From the NCBI GenBank assembly GCA_018398815.1, contig CM031609.1, positions 39,326,002 through 39,390,001 of the forward strand: a DNA stretch of 64,000 nt, given 5' to 3'. This document shows positions 24,087 through 35,387 of the stretch, piece after piece. Numbering within the stretch: the stretch's first letter is position 1; each line of letters starts with the position of its first letter. Source of the DNA: Conus ventricosus (lineage: Eukaryota; Mollusca; Gastropoda; Neogastropoda; Conidae). Below the pieces are notes generated by a model. The model saw nothing but the letters and a program-made list of their open reading frames with translations, had not been told where the DNA came from and did no database searches. A program made the translations under genes and the position numbers.

Positions 24087-24281
24087 CCTTGCTTGCCTTG
24101 TGCGACCTAGACGAACGACGCATTTCTATCTCTTCCAGTTCCTTCTTCTCTTCAGCCTCTCTCTCGGCTGCCACGGCAGCGGCAGCCTCTTCCTCAGGTA
24201 CATCAGTTACCAGAGCGGCTGTGACGCTATCAAGACTCCGGATTGCCTCCTCAAGGTTAAGGGCACTGACAGCAGAGTCAT
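24087..24281 (-). CDS. MTSS1: MTSS1 ortholog, acidic/Ala-rich helical exon (exon 8 visible)
   Basis: This 195-nt exon encodes SALNLEEAIRSLDSVTAAL, then an Ala/Glu-rich helix and a basic end (RRSSRSHKASK). The acceptor is CAACCCGCAG|AT, completing Asp with the G of exon 7. The donor is CAAGG|GTGACC, phase 1. The LEEAIRSLDSVTAAL segment is similar to LAAAIRELEESTAAL in exon 9, so the two exons may carry duplicated or alternative helical modules. Joining this exon directly to exon 10 is in frame. Poly-A/T tracts (on the plus strand, 24359-24399) lie upstream of the acceptor. Clear human counterpart not recognised; call rests on splice sites, frame and similarity to exon 9. Confidence 0.72.
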
Positions 24282-25813
24282 CTGCGGGTTGGGAAGCGGG
24301 CTGCAGAACGCAGGTAGGGTGCGCAAACAGAAGGCACATAACTTTCCATAAGTTTTTGAAAAAAAAAAAAAGAAAAAGAAAAAAAAAAAAAAAAAGAAAA
24401 ATCCACAACTACTGACAAACTTATTCAAACCAACCAACTAACAAAGAGCATGAACTTAAAAGAAAACGAAATGATAAACACTGATGCTAAATGAAATAAA
24501 AACAGAAGAAAAGCACATTTGACACATTAAGCAGAATAACTAATGCGCAGAAGAATTACAGTCATGTCTTATTTGCTGCTTAAAGAAACAAAAACACAAT
24601 CTCTCTCCGTCTCTCTTTCTCTCACACATGCATGCCCACACAGACACACACACGCTCATACAGACGGGGACAGAACTAGAGTCTTGCTTCAGAGTTTGCA
24701 AGCAAAGGCATGAAGCCATACAACTGGAAACCATTACTATCATTTATGAAGATTTTCTGCAAGTTGATGCTACAACTGAACAAAGCAGACGGATTTGGTG
24801 AAGGTGATTAGAGAACAGAGTGTCGCCCCAATTCCAAGAACATCAAAGCAGATGCTTCCAATGAGGAAATATCTTTGCCTAATGCAGTCATGGCTGTACC
24901 ATGTAACTCTGAGAAAAGCTCTTGAAACTTTTCTTACCTTACAAAACAAGCAACAATAAAAAGCAAAAAAAAAAAAAAAAAAACAAAAAAAACCCAAAAA
25001 ACAACAAAAAGAAGGAAAGACACGACACTCCGGGCTAAAGAAAGGTCAGAAATTCATCTTTTCTCAATGACAGTAATAGGGTCGATTCTTCTATACAGCT
25101 CAAAACAACACAAGAGTGTAATTTCACTTACTATAATCCATTTTGTAAGAAATGCTCTAAAAGGCAGGTTTACTTCTGCTTGTTACAAAGTGAACCATTC
25201 ATTTCCTCAACTTCAACCAACAGTAGCGTCCCATAGCCCGTGGTAAACCTCAAGAGCTTGCGGACTAGGGACAAAAGAATTCTAATCATGACCCAACAGA
25301 TGCTATCTTTAGCTTTGCTTTTAAACACCTGCACTGTTAGATTACTCCTTTTTCTCTCGCAATTTAATCTACTTAAGCTCTTACATTTGTACACAACTGT
25401 TGACAAGACTGGAGATTATGACTGCATGAATTCTTCATGATGCGGAGAAAAAGATGGACAGTAGCTGGAAAATGAGGAACCAGCCAATTCACAGGGTACA
25501 AAGTGAAAGGTCCTGGCTGTCCTTGTTTCATAACTGTATGGTGGCCACAAAAATGACACACTCATACAGTTCTTTCGATAACAAGAACAAAAAATCAAAA
25601 GACTTTTCAAGACCCATTTTGTTGTGTTTGTTCGATTTTTTTCTTTTTTTCTGCCTATGATTCAAAATTTCTTTTAAAAGACAGAGAAATTCTAAGTATG
25701 ATGCGGTATATATATCAATGAAACATATCACTAGCATACCAGTTGTGAGATCAATGATCATGAGCAACTGTCTCTGAAAATTCAAAACTTTAACAAGATG
25801 CAAAGCATATAAA
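24282..25813. other. Intron between exons 8 and 7, left part
   Basis: Poly-A/T-rich intron (A runs at 24359-24399 and 24966-25010). No coding or element motif recognised. Confidence 0.5.
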
Positions 25814-25814
25814 C

Positions 25815-26667
25815 GTACTCCCAGTTTTCCTGAATACGCGCGAGATATTCCATAAAGAGGAAAAACTGTCTTGGGCTGGTGTAACCGTTAGTAATGTCTA
25901 TTCTGGTAAACATCAGCCATCATCTGTGACCTATAATGAACATACTTACAAATTTTCAGAAAGATCGGCCAAGAACTTTCTGAGATGTTCCATAAAGAAG
26001 AAAACCATTATGGGCCATTAGTAACGGCTATAATGGTAAACTTAAACATTGGGCATCATCCGTGACCAATAATGAGCACACCTACAAATTTTCAGAAAGA
26101 TCGGCCGCATACTTTCCGTGATATTCCATAAAGAAGAAAAACCATTATGGGTTTATGCCGTTACTAATGGCTATAACGGTAAACTAAAATGTCGGGCATC
26201 ATCCGTCGCCCATAATGAACATACCTACAAACTTTCAGAAAGATTGGCCAAGTACTTTGAGATATTCCATGAAGAAGAAAAACTGTTACAGGCCTTTACA
26301 GCCATTAGTAACGGCTTTTAAAGGTAAATTAAAACATCGGGCATTATTCCTGACCCATAATGAACATACCTGCTAATTTTCACAAAGATCGGCCAAGTAA
26401 TTTCTGAGATATTCCATGAAGAAGAAAAACCGTTACAGGCCGTTACAACTGTTAGTAACGGCTACAACGGTAAACTAAAACATCGGGCATCATCCGTGAC
26501 CCATAATGAACATACCTACAAATTTTCAGAAAGATCGGCCCACTAGTTTTGTCTGGAGCGAGTGGAACACATTTTGACCACGGACGGACAGACAGACACA
26601 CACACACACACAGCATTTCTTCATTCCCATTCTAAAGTACTCCCTGTTCTATAAGAACTGGGAGTAC
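25815..26667. mobile_element. Helentron/HINE-like (pearl-type) non-autonomous element with internal tandem repeats
   Basis: The left end carries GTACTCCCAGTT (25815-25826). The right end is a hairpin: GTACTCCCTGTTC (26637-26649), loop TATAA, GAACTGGGAGTAC (26655-26667), one mismatch in the 13-bp stem. The hairpin's 3' arm is the inverted copy of the left terminus. Between them lie about five copies of a unit of about 140 bp (GATATTCCATAAAGAAGAAA, GGCATCATCCGTGACC, AATTTTCAGAAAGATCGGCC), followed by an ACGGACAGACAGACACACAC microsatellite. Subterminal inverted repeats, a central tandem array, a microsatellite and a terminal hairpin are the layout of Helentron-type non-autonomous elements and the mollusc pearl family. 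No coding. Confidence 0.7.
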
Positions 26668-27638
26668 AAAAACGGGCCATCTTGCTCCAGAAACTTTCCT
26701 GTTTCTTCTAATTCTGCTGAAGCAAAGAAAATACCAAAGACAATTACAAACTCAATCACTTGACTAAAAGTCTACTTTTCAATTACTTTAGCGATCTAGA
26801 AGTGGGACTGTCAAATCTCCAGGCCTTTAAAGAATTTTCTAAGGAGCGCATAAACCCTGCTTGACTTTCTGGTGTCAAAGGAAACCATGAAATGGGATAA
26901 GACACTTGAGATACATCACGCACAAGGTCCTACCAAGCGCTATTAGTTTTAAGGACCGACTTTAATGTGATCAAACCACAATGACATCAACATGTTCCAC
27001 TTGTAAAACAAAATAAGCAAACCCTATTACAAACCAGTTTCCTGAGAAGCCGGAACCAAGAGTTTTCAGACAAAGGAGTTCGATACAGCTGCTTGAAAAG
27101 TGAAAAAGACCAAGAGTGAGATCAGAGAAATAGGACTGCGGACATGTTAAATGCAAACACACAAAGCAGAGCACACACATTTAAAAAAAAAAAGGGAGAA
27201 CCAGTATTATGTAAAGATAAACACAAAGTGTGAGCTAAGCAGCAGAGCAAGGGCTGCACACACACATACACACAGAGAATAATCAGAAGGTGATGGCCAG
27301 TTAGCAAATGTAGACCCACCCGACGCCAAACCCGACGTCTGTTAGAATCACAGCACAGCCCTTTGTATCCAACACCACCCCTCACACACCTGTGGCTCTT
27401 CCAACCCTTCATCATGATATTACAACCCCCCCCCCCCCCCACCTGTCCTTTCACATGATAAAAAGGCAACCCCCATTAAGGGAGCAGTCAATTTTCCTTC
27501 AATACTCATTTCACTTTGTGCTGTTAGTGATCTGTTAAAAACAACAAAACAGAGCATCTCCTTCCCTTTTCTGATGAGAAACAAAATGTTGGTGAACCTC
27601 TTCCTCAATACTCCATTCACACTGTGTATATATATGTA
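26668..27638. other. Intron between exons 8 and 7, middle
   Basis: No recognised coding. A poly-C run at 27427-27441 and CA-rich stretches near 27255 are the only structured items. Confidence 0.5.
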
Positions 27639-28017
27639 TGCTAAATAACAACAGCTGAGTAATCTTCAGTACCTCCTATTACTTGCTCTGTGTATACAGC
27701 ACATTAGATAACAACAGCTGAGATCTTCAGTACCTCCTATTGCCGCTCTGTAAATACAGCACATAGATAACAACAGCTGATATCTTCAGTACCTCCTATT
27801 GCTGCTCTGTGAAATACAGCACATTAGATAACAACAGCTGAATATCTTCAGTACCTCCTATTGCTGCTCAATACAGCACATTAGATAACAACAGCTGAAT
27901 ATCTTCAATACCTCCTATTGCTGCTCTGTGTATACAGCACATTAGATAACAACAGCTGAGTATCTTCAGTACCTCCTATTGCTGCTCTGTGTATACAGCA
28001 CATTAGATAACAAGCTG
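27639..28017. repeat. About 60-bp minisatellite, six copies
   Basis: The unit includes ATAACAACAGCTGA, ATCTTCAGTACCTCCTATTG and CTGCTCTGTGTATACAGCAC, repeated six times with small deletions. Within each unit GCTCTGTGTATACAGCAC has weak dyad character. Confidence 0.9.
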
Positions 28018-28687
28018 AATCCAGCAGGCAAACTGTTTCATTGGACGACGAGCTTTGCTAGATAATTTCCCAGCCTTAGGAGAGAAAAAAAATCTGAGGA
28101 GAGGGCACAAGATCAGATTAGCAAGAGGGGTAGTGGGGAAAGAGGCAAATTCAGAGGAAAAGAAAAGAACAAGTTGAAGTGCAACTAGATAAATCAGAGT
28201 AAAGACAGTTACAAATGTCACCTGAGAAAAAAATATAAAAGTAAAAAACAGAATCAAATTAAAGTAACTTAAAATTATATCGACATTAAGAGCAAATTAG
28301 TTCGAAACATATGGCCAATATCCTCTTACATGTCAATACTGGGCCCAAATCTGTCTGCACAGGCCAATGACCAAAGAAAACAACCAAAAACACCTCAACC
28401 AGCCCTGGAAAAATGACTAGATTTTGAACCAGAGCTGACAATACTGCAAGGATACTGGACAGTAACATGAAGGCAATATCTAAAGAAATGACAAACAAAC
28501 CTTGTTGAAATCCAATGTCAACAACGATGTCAGCTCGTCAATAGCTAAAGCTTTAACAAAATCATGTACACATAAGCATCATTAAATTTCACCGGATGAT
28601 AAGAACTTCAAAAAGCCCTTTTCCTCCCATGTGACTAGCCCCACCTGCACCCACGTTGTTTTCCATCTACTGTGAGCAAAGACCTAC

Positions 28688-28816
28688 CTGCACACTCTGT
28701 CTTGTCGTTTGCTTCCCCATCCCTGGCCTCTTGCTGCTGCTGCTGTTGCTGGCGTGCCTGATTCTCCCTGGCCATTCGCTGTAGGTCCATTGTGTTGGCG
28801 TACACTGGCTGGGCTA
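28688..28816 (-). CDS. MTSS1: MTSS1 ortholog, poly-Gln exon (exon 7 visible)
   Basis: This 129-nt exon encodes VAQPVYANTMDLQRMAREN followed by QARQQQQQQQ and an acidic tail. The acceptor is CACTGTCTCCAG|TA; its two first bases complete a Val codon with the G from exon 6. The donor is TGTGCAG|GTAGGT, phase 1. Phase is consistent on both sides. The Q-run is coded by mixed CAG and CAA and sits in a predicted helical segment. PVYANTMDL resembles a phosphotyrosine-type motif (inference). I do not recognise a precise human counterpart, so membership in the gene rests on frame, splice sites and position. Confidence 0.75.
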
Positions 28817-29219
28817 CTGGAGACAGTGACCATCATACACAGACTCCCTTATTTCATTTGACTCCTTCTGTTTCTTTTCACATGACTAATTTCATCATTA
28901 TTGTAAAATCAGTGGTTATGATCTTAAATTTCCTTTTCTAATCGTCCATGATTTCTTCCTCAGTTGCATAACAAGAAAAAAGTTCTGATGAACTAGTATC
29001 AATGCAAATGTTTATAACCATGATTCATTTGAAAATGACCTGTGTCTTCATGAAAAGGACAACTCTAAAAAAAAAAAGCTCCTGTATTCTCATGAAAGCT
29101 TCCAGTAATTTTTCTATAACATGATCTCTTTGCTTTGTAGTCTTCTTTGGTAAAAAAGCCAGTAAAACCAGAGAGTAAGGTCAATGTGAAAATCATCACA
29201 GACATGTTCTCCAACTGAC

Positions 29220-29669
29220 CTGGCGGCAGCGCAGGTGGAGGGACGGCCTTGACCTTGGGGCGCGGGCAGTGCGGGGGCAGCACTGGCTGCATCTTGTTGA
29301 TGGTGGCGGCAGGTCGCGCATACTGAGCTCCCGAAGTGCTATGAGACCGGGGTTTGCCGCTAGCACGCCCAGGGGCGTGCCCTTCTCGCACCTCCACTCC
29401 TCCTTCCCCGTGCTCCGCCTTCTCTGGCAGAGGCTCAAACAGTTCCGGTTTCAGCGGTGGGCGGGAGTAATGCTTCTCGGAGCCAGCAGATATGGTGTGA
29501 GGACGAATGCGGTCCACCTTGGACACGGGCGAAGAGGAGGAGGGAAGACTGTTGCTGCTACCGCCAGATGAAGGCGTGGGGGTGGTGACAAGGTTGGCGG
29601 AGGGCGTGGTTGGCGTGGAATCGCAGTCAGCAGTGTCTGTGCCTGTGCTGTCGCGGTCGAGTTGGAGGC
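29220..29669 (-). CDS. MTSS1: MTSS1 ortholog, long Ser/Pro-rich exon (exon 6 visible)
   Basis: This 450-nt exon is the longest coding exon here. It encodes a Thr/Ser-rich start (GLQLDRDSTGTDTADCDSTP), then SKVDRIRPHTISAGSEKHYS, KPELFEPLPE and finally a proline stretch PRPKVKAVPPPALPPG. RIRPHTISAGSEKHYSRP is roughly comparable to human RPRSMTVSAATRPGE, and the proline stretch could bind SH3 or profilin partners (inference). The acceptor is TTCTGCAG|GC and the donor is CCGCCAG|GTCAGT. An alternative acceptor TTTTTAG lies 12 nt upstream in the same frame. The GC-rich content and long uninterrupted frame set it apart from the AT-rich introns. It ends in phase 1, matching exon 7. Confidence 0.8.
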
Positions 29670-30302
29670 CTGCAGAACAGGCTAAAAATATGAACAAGCC
29701 ATGATAGAATGTGAAGAAATGAAAATGTTTGTCTTCTACTCTCTTTGTTTTTACATTCAAAATAAAATTATTCACTCATAATCCATACTGAATCATTACC
29801 AAGAGAATGAAAATTCAGAAGCCCTTTCCCTTATCTTCTCTTTGCTTTATTGCAGTTGCACTCTCTACACTTCAGCATGTAGTGACTAGCTAAAGATGAA
29901 GGTTGAAAATATTTTTTAAAAGTTAATGCGTTACTGGTGAATTATCCATTCTCTACAAAGCAGACTAAAATAGACCATCTACAGTGTTCTTATATAATCA
30001 ACCTTCCAAAATTTCCTTTAAACTCATCTATAAAAGCAGATGAATTCAGTCAAAATGAAAAGCTATAAATTAAAAAATGTAAGACTAACAATTACTAAAA
30101 ATGCATGCATGCAACACAAATATGTCTTGAAGTGCATGTACGTAAACAGATATGAATGGCCACCAGCACAGACAATATGAAACAAGAACCAAGCATTGTG
30201 AAGTCTTAACTGAGCATTTTTTTTCCTCTACAGATTCTGTGATGACTGAATAACTGAAAGACACGAAGAATAATTCTTCAATGTGCCAAAATAAAACGAG
30301 AA

Positions 30303-30368
<66 letters not shown>

Positions 30369-31628
30369 GTGTGTGAGAGGGAGAGAGAAAGCTACTCCCT
30401 CTTCTCAAGCCCCATCCCTTCTCAAACCAAACTGAAGAGGTGTTACCAATAAGAAGTAAAGCAAAAAGCCTATGTGAGTACAAGGTGAAGTTGATCAGGT
30501 TACCATTTTGAAATGATGCGACTTTTACAGCACCAATATTTTCTATTTTAAACATAGATACCATTGGATCAATGCTTTCAATTACATTCAGCATAATTTT
30601 GCATGGTTATTCATCACTTTTTCTTTTCTTTTAGTACAGGCACAAAATGGAGTAGAAATATCTAAGAGTATTTAAATCAAATTTATATCAGGACTAAACA
30701 CCACCCTTCACAGTTTTGTCTATTTTCAATCATTTGCTCTAAAACAGACATTTAAATACACACACATACATACACACATGATTACAATTACACACATACA
30801 CACACACACAACATACACACACAAAAACACACACACACACAATAATATCAGCACAACACTAAACAAGACACAAAGCAAAAAGATATACAAGACACAGAGC
30901 AAAAAGGTAAACAAAGAGCCACTAAAAATGGGACCAACAAGGTTGAATGGACACACTAGTCATCACTGACGACTCATGAAAGGTGTTCCTGGACATGGGA
31001 CATGTCTGCAGAGCTATGCTGTAAGCAGCCGTCGTCAGTACACTACAACATGTCAGTTCACAATTTCAACGTTTTCAATAATATATTGCAAATCATACAC
31101 TAGATACTGTTTCATACCATTATCAAAAAAACCCCACCAATTTCTGGGATTATGAAATATGTAGTCTTCAGCCCAGTAAACAGAGTCTGTTTTTCATGAG
31201 TGATACAAACACAGTTCACAAAATCAGTGCTCAAGAATGAGTGGCCACTGCAAGTTTCATTTTTAATCCCTAGCTCGATCCTAAAACTTATCCTAAAGAT
31301 TTGCGGTGGTGTTCTCTGCAAGTCAGTAGTGTCAAGGGTGATGCAGTGTTCATGCTATGTGAAGATCTACATGTAATTTGTATGTACATTTATTACATTC
31401 TGTTTTTCCATTTCTAATGATAGCTTTTATTCAGTTTATGTATCTGCATACCCACAGTGTTTCTTTCTTTTTTTATTTGTTAAGTACAATGTACTGTTGC
31501 TTACAAAGAGTACTGGCAGTCAATTATGACACTGTCTGCAAGAATCGCATCTAACAGCTTATCTATTGTGCTGTGTACCGTGCATACACCATCACTTATC
31601 TTTCTGACTCTGTCAACTATGTTATTGC
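29670..31628. other. Intron between exons 6 and 5, right of exon 6
   Basis: AT-rich intron with a (GA)n tract at 30312-30364 and CA-rich clusters at 30757-30842. No exon recognised, although a phase mismatch between exons 5 and 6 suggests one exists between 29.7 and 34.4 kb. Confidence 0.5.
30312..30364. repeat. (GA)n microsatellite
   Basis: About 53 bp of uninterrupted GA preceded by a 12-A run. Confidence 0.95.
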
Positions 31629-32415
31629 TTAATACTATCTAGCCGAGAGCGGCGTGTGCAGCATAACTCCCTGCTGCCACGTGCTTGCGCACGGCGCTCA
31701 GTCCCTGCCAACGTGCATATTTCGCCACTTCTTGATTTATTCTTATGGTAGCTAGACAACAACTGACAGTGTTGTGTTAGGTGTCATAGGAAAGAGCAAA
31801 CACTCAACTAATCGAACATAGTAATTTTGAATCATTCACTTTCAATGTGTGGACAGGACTGTGCGTTGAAAAACATGTCTGAAAAGTAAAACATTTTTTG
31901 TTTACATTCTATTCTGTTCTTTTACAACACCAAATCAGAAGATGAAGGGATGGCTGCATCTTCAAACAATTCACTTTCCTCTTATCTTTCATAGTTTTCT
32001 ATCTCTCTATCACTCCCCTCATCACCAGATCCACTTTGTAATATGATTTCAAGCGCTTCATTGAGTGAGAAATCGCTACCACCCCTTTGTCTGATCAACA
32101 TTTTTTCGCTCGTGCTTAGCGGCAAAGCCCGGTGCCGTCAGTTCCTTTGTTCCAAAGCTGCTGGGGTCAGCCAAGTTCACGATAGAGCACTGAAAGTAAG
32201 GTCTACAACTCACTACACATCCCCAAGACTAGTTACAGAGCTTATTTCCCTTGGATCATTTTATGGGAAGTGTAGGAATTTTTTATGTTCCAGTCACACG
32301 ATAGTGTGTGACACGGCAGAATGTACTGTCTGTCCGTCACCCAGCCTTGGGTGCCTCGGCTCGAGGGAAAGAAATCCGTCACCCACGATTAGGTGACACG
32401 GCTGGTAAAGGTTAA
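31629..32415 (-). mobile_element. Probable piggyBac-like relic
   Basis: The block is bounded by TTAA at 31629-31632 and 32412-32415, the target site piggyBac elements use. Next to them are imperfect inverted ends that share AGCCG 13 bases in. GC-rich subterminal words (GTGTCACC, GGTGACGGA, CACCCAAGGCTGGGTG) lie at the right end. On the minus strand from the ATG at 32101 a frame reads GGSDFSLNEALEIILQSGSG followed by DEGSDREIENYE. It resembles the acidic N-terminus of piggyBac-type transposases, before a stop. No DDD catalytic core is present. A tentative call based on TTAA ends and this N-terminal likeness. Confidence 0.5.
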
Positions 32416-34302
32416 GAAAGCAATGGAACCAGTAGGAACTAACAAAAAATGTTTACAGCATCGACTGATTAAACCTCTCATTCTTTCTGAAGTCTTTGCA
32501 AAGGTCATGAATTTCCTTTTACATTGTAGTAAGCTGTATTCAGTGAAGATTTTAAGTTGAAAAAAAAAATCCCATGAACTAAGAGTCTAGTATAAATATG
32601 GCAAGCAATCCTAACCTGCCAGGAAGCAATTCAAATACTGGTTCTACAAATGGTGGGTCAGCTTTGGGTCTTCAGTCTGCTTAAAAGGATGGGAAATGAA
32701 CAGGATGGTTTGAGGATCTACCATTTTAAGGCATCCTGAGATCGTCAGAATCCACTCCATATTACGTTCTCTCTTGACTTGTTGACAACAGAACAGATCA
32801 CTCACGCGTAAGTTGCCTAGCGTGCAAACACACGATGATTCCCGTTTTGTTTTTTATTGGTCAATTTATTCAGATGAATTTGCTTTTGTGAACATTTTTA
32901 ACTTATCTTTTTTTTTCTTAATTATAGCTTTGTTTTTGGCATACCTTCAGACTCCAAATGGACTTCTGTCAGGACTTCATTCATGCGACTGACCAAATAA
33001 CATCACAATGTCTTTTGCAAACCAATCCCACCAACAGAATCGTTTAGAGGAAAAGTGGCCAGAGAGAACTGAACAATAACAGGTGCTTTAGGCAGTGTGA
33101 AGAATCTTATACAGAGCAAGTTTTTGCTTAGAAGTTTCAAATCCAATCCAAGTAATGAAGAAAGATGCTCCTTGATATCAGCAGGGTTGAAAACACCCAT
33201 GAATTCAACTGAATGTGTGATGCATTCAACTAGTACCAGCAGCAGTAGGCTCCTAGACAGCAAGCTTGTGAAGTGATACCTTTTGTTTCTAACAAGTTGC
33301 TCTGTTCACTCAGACCTGTTTTTTATCACTATAAAGTGTTGTTGCTGGATGAAGCTTGCCCCACCCCTTCTCTAGGAAAAAACTTGTCCCAACACCACAT
33401 TTTCCGGGACAGACAGACAGCAACTGACAAAATCTAAGGGAAATAACTCTGGCAAGATCGCATCTGTCCGCCTTATTTCAGCAAAGATAGAAGTTTCAGA
33501 AACAAATCATGTCACTAGTTTTATAAACCCTGAAAATGGAACAGAACCAAGGCTACGGAACTTAATAAACTCATAAATATGTGGCCATGTATTTCTTTGC
33601 TAAGACTGGTATGCCCCACAGTGTTCATTCTGTATTTAAGATGTAGATATGGATATTTTCGTTGTCAAATTGTTTTCCCCTGAACTCCTAGACCATGAGG
33701 ATATTCTGCATTACTTATGCCTATGTCTTTGTCATTTTATTTTACTTGTTTTCTTTTTCCCCTCACAACAGAAAATTCAAGTCGGTCTTGAACTTTCCTT
33801 ATTTTAAGGTTTTCCATTTTTGGCAAAACAAACATACGAATAAACATGTCTCACACAGAATTACAATCACATTCGATGTTCAAGAAGTTAAAAAAGCAAG
33901 CTGTATCAAAACAGAACAATGAACAATCTGATTCCATTACAAAAGCACTGATACACAAACTACAGGAAGACAAAGCAAACACTGTTTCCCAATCATCATA
34001 GCATCCATTCCAAATTCAAAACTACATGACCACATCAGGCAACATCACCGTACAACACAAGACTTGAGGCCGCAAAGTTAACACAAAGAAACCAAAGTGC
34101 CCAAGCAAGATCCACATAACAGTGACTGTTAACAAGCAAGATAAAGCAGCAACAATTGGACCACAAAGAAGAAAAAAAAAAGAGAATGAAAAGACCCTCA
34201 ATCTGGATTAAACAAAGTAATCAACAACAAAAAAGAGAAAAAAGCCCGGAGTATAGGTGACCAGTGTAGCTTGGACTCTGAACAGCGACAACAGAGGGAA
34301 AC
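32416..34302. other. Intron between exons 6 and 5, left of exon 5
   Basis: AT-rich intron; nothing coding or repetitive recognised apart from short A-runs. Confidence 0.5.
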
Positions 34303-34322
34303 GTTGTGTGTGTGTGTGTGTG
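34303..34322. repeat. Short (GT)n microsatellite 3' of exon 5
   Basis: Ten GT units about 100 bp beyond the donor of exon 5. Confidence 0.9.
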
Positions 34323-34419
34323 CACAGATCTACAGGAGCGGGATCGCAGAGACTTGTTGTGACGAGTGGGGTGACAGACAGGCAGGTGCCACAGACACAG
34401 CGAGCGAGGGAGCGCCTAC

Positions 34420-34532
34420 CTGGTACAAGTTAAGGGATTGGGGGTGGTAGGTCTCAGGAACAGCGTGTCCTGGGAGGTGAAGCCAGAATCCTGGGAGGAA
34501 ACGCTGGTGAGGCGCTCTGTGCCCATAGGAGG
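34420..34532 (-). CDS. MTSS1: MTSS1 ortholog, SVSSQDSGF exon (exon 5 visible)
   Basis: This 113-nt exon encodes ERLTSVSSQDSGFTSQDTLF. Human MTSS1 has VRLSSVSSHDSGFISQDAF here, a very close match. The acceptor is CTCGCAG|CCT. Upstream on the minus strand no AG occurs for about 170 nt, a classic AG exclusion zone that supports this acceptor. The donor is ACCAG|GTAGGC, leaving phase 2. DSGxxS resembles the phosphodegron consensus read by SCF beta-TrCP, which is reported for human MTSS1; conservation of that role here is inference. Phases on both sides fail to match the neighbouring recognised exons, so short exons are probably missing. Confidence 0.85.
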
Positions 34533-34706
34533 CTGCGAGTTGGTACAGGCAGCGTTTGCACCCCCAGGGTTGTGTGGTAAGGAGAGTGGTGGGTGATGTG
34601 GCATATAGGTGTGGATGGGCAGAGAGAATAGAAACAAGACAAAGCAGGCAGCGTACAGAATCATGCATGGCAAGCCCCCAAAGAAAAACAAAATTGAAAA
34701 GAAAAA
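34533..34706 (-). promoter_or_regulatory. AG exclusion zone and acceptor of exon 5
   Basis: On the gene strand no AG dinucleotide occurs between 34706 and the acceptor CTCGCAG at 34533-34534, about 170 nt. Such zones mark introns whose branch point is unusually far upstream of the 3' splice site (established splicing knowledge). The stretch contains T- and C-rich segments such as TTGTTTCTATTCTCTCTGCC. Confidence 0.6.
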
Positions 34707-35250
34707 CTGACTCTGGCGTAACATGTTTTGAGATCGGAAAACAATCCCAATACAGTTCTGCTGATGAGAATTTTGTTATGAAAGCACTAAATCAATCAAT
34801 TAATCAACAATGATAAAACTGTTGTATACAAAAACAACTAATCATAAATGAATCAATCAGTCGACAATGATAAAACTGTAACATATGAAGACAACTAATT
34901 TTTTTTTTAATGCAAATAAACAAATATATTGAAAGAAAATGATGATAAAGCAGTTACGTACAAAAAACAACTATAGTTTCTGGAATGTAACTGGAAAGTT
35001 ACAGCAAATCTTCCTTCAAAGTAACTGACATTAATCATTCCTTGAAAATAAGTAAACAAACAATAAAGTCATTCTGATCAAGCACAATCCATGCATAAAT
35101 GATGGAACAGTATCTTCACAAGCTTTACCACATTCACTTTACATATGTAGATTCAGGACAGATCAGGTTTTGAAAGATATGACAGTTAAAAAAAGAGAAC
35201 TGCACTCCCTATCCCCTCTCCCCACTCCCCATCTTTACTTTGTTCCTTTC
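34707..35250. other. Intron between exons 5 and 4, left end
   Basis: AT-rich, with a loosely duplicated segment: ATCAATCAATTAATC...AACAATGATAAAACTGT near 34791 and again near 34851. Nothing coding. Confidence 0.5.
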
Positions 35251-35354
35251 TGAACAGAGAAGGCTGGAGGACAACAACTCTCCCCTTGCTCCTGATTTGT
35301 TCCCCCCCTGATCAGAGAAGACTGGAGGACAACTCTCCCCTTGCTTCTGATTTT

Positions 35355-35387
<33 letters not shown>

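Noticed and set aside
33003..33263. Minus-strand 86-codon frame as a missing exon between exons 5 and 6
   Set aside because: It does not resemble any MTSS1 segment I can recall and its ends lack good splice sites in the needed phase.
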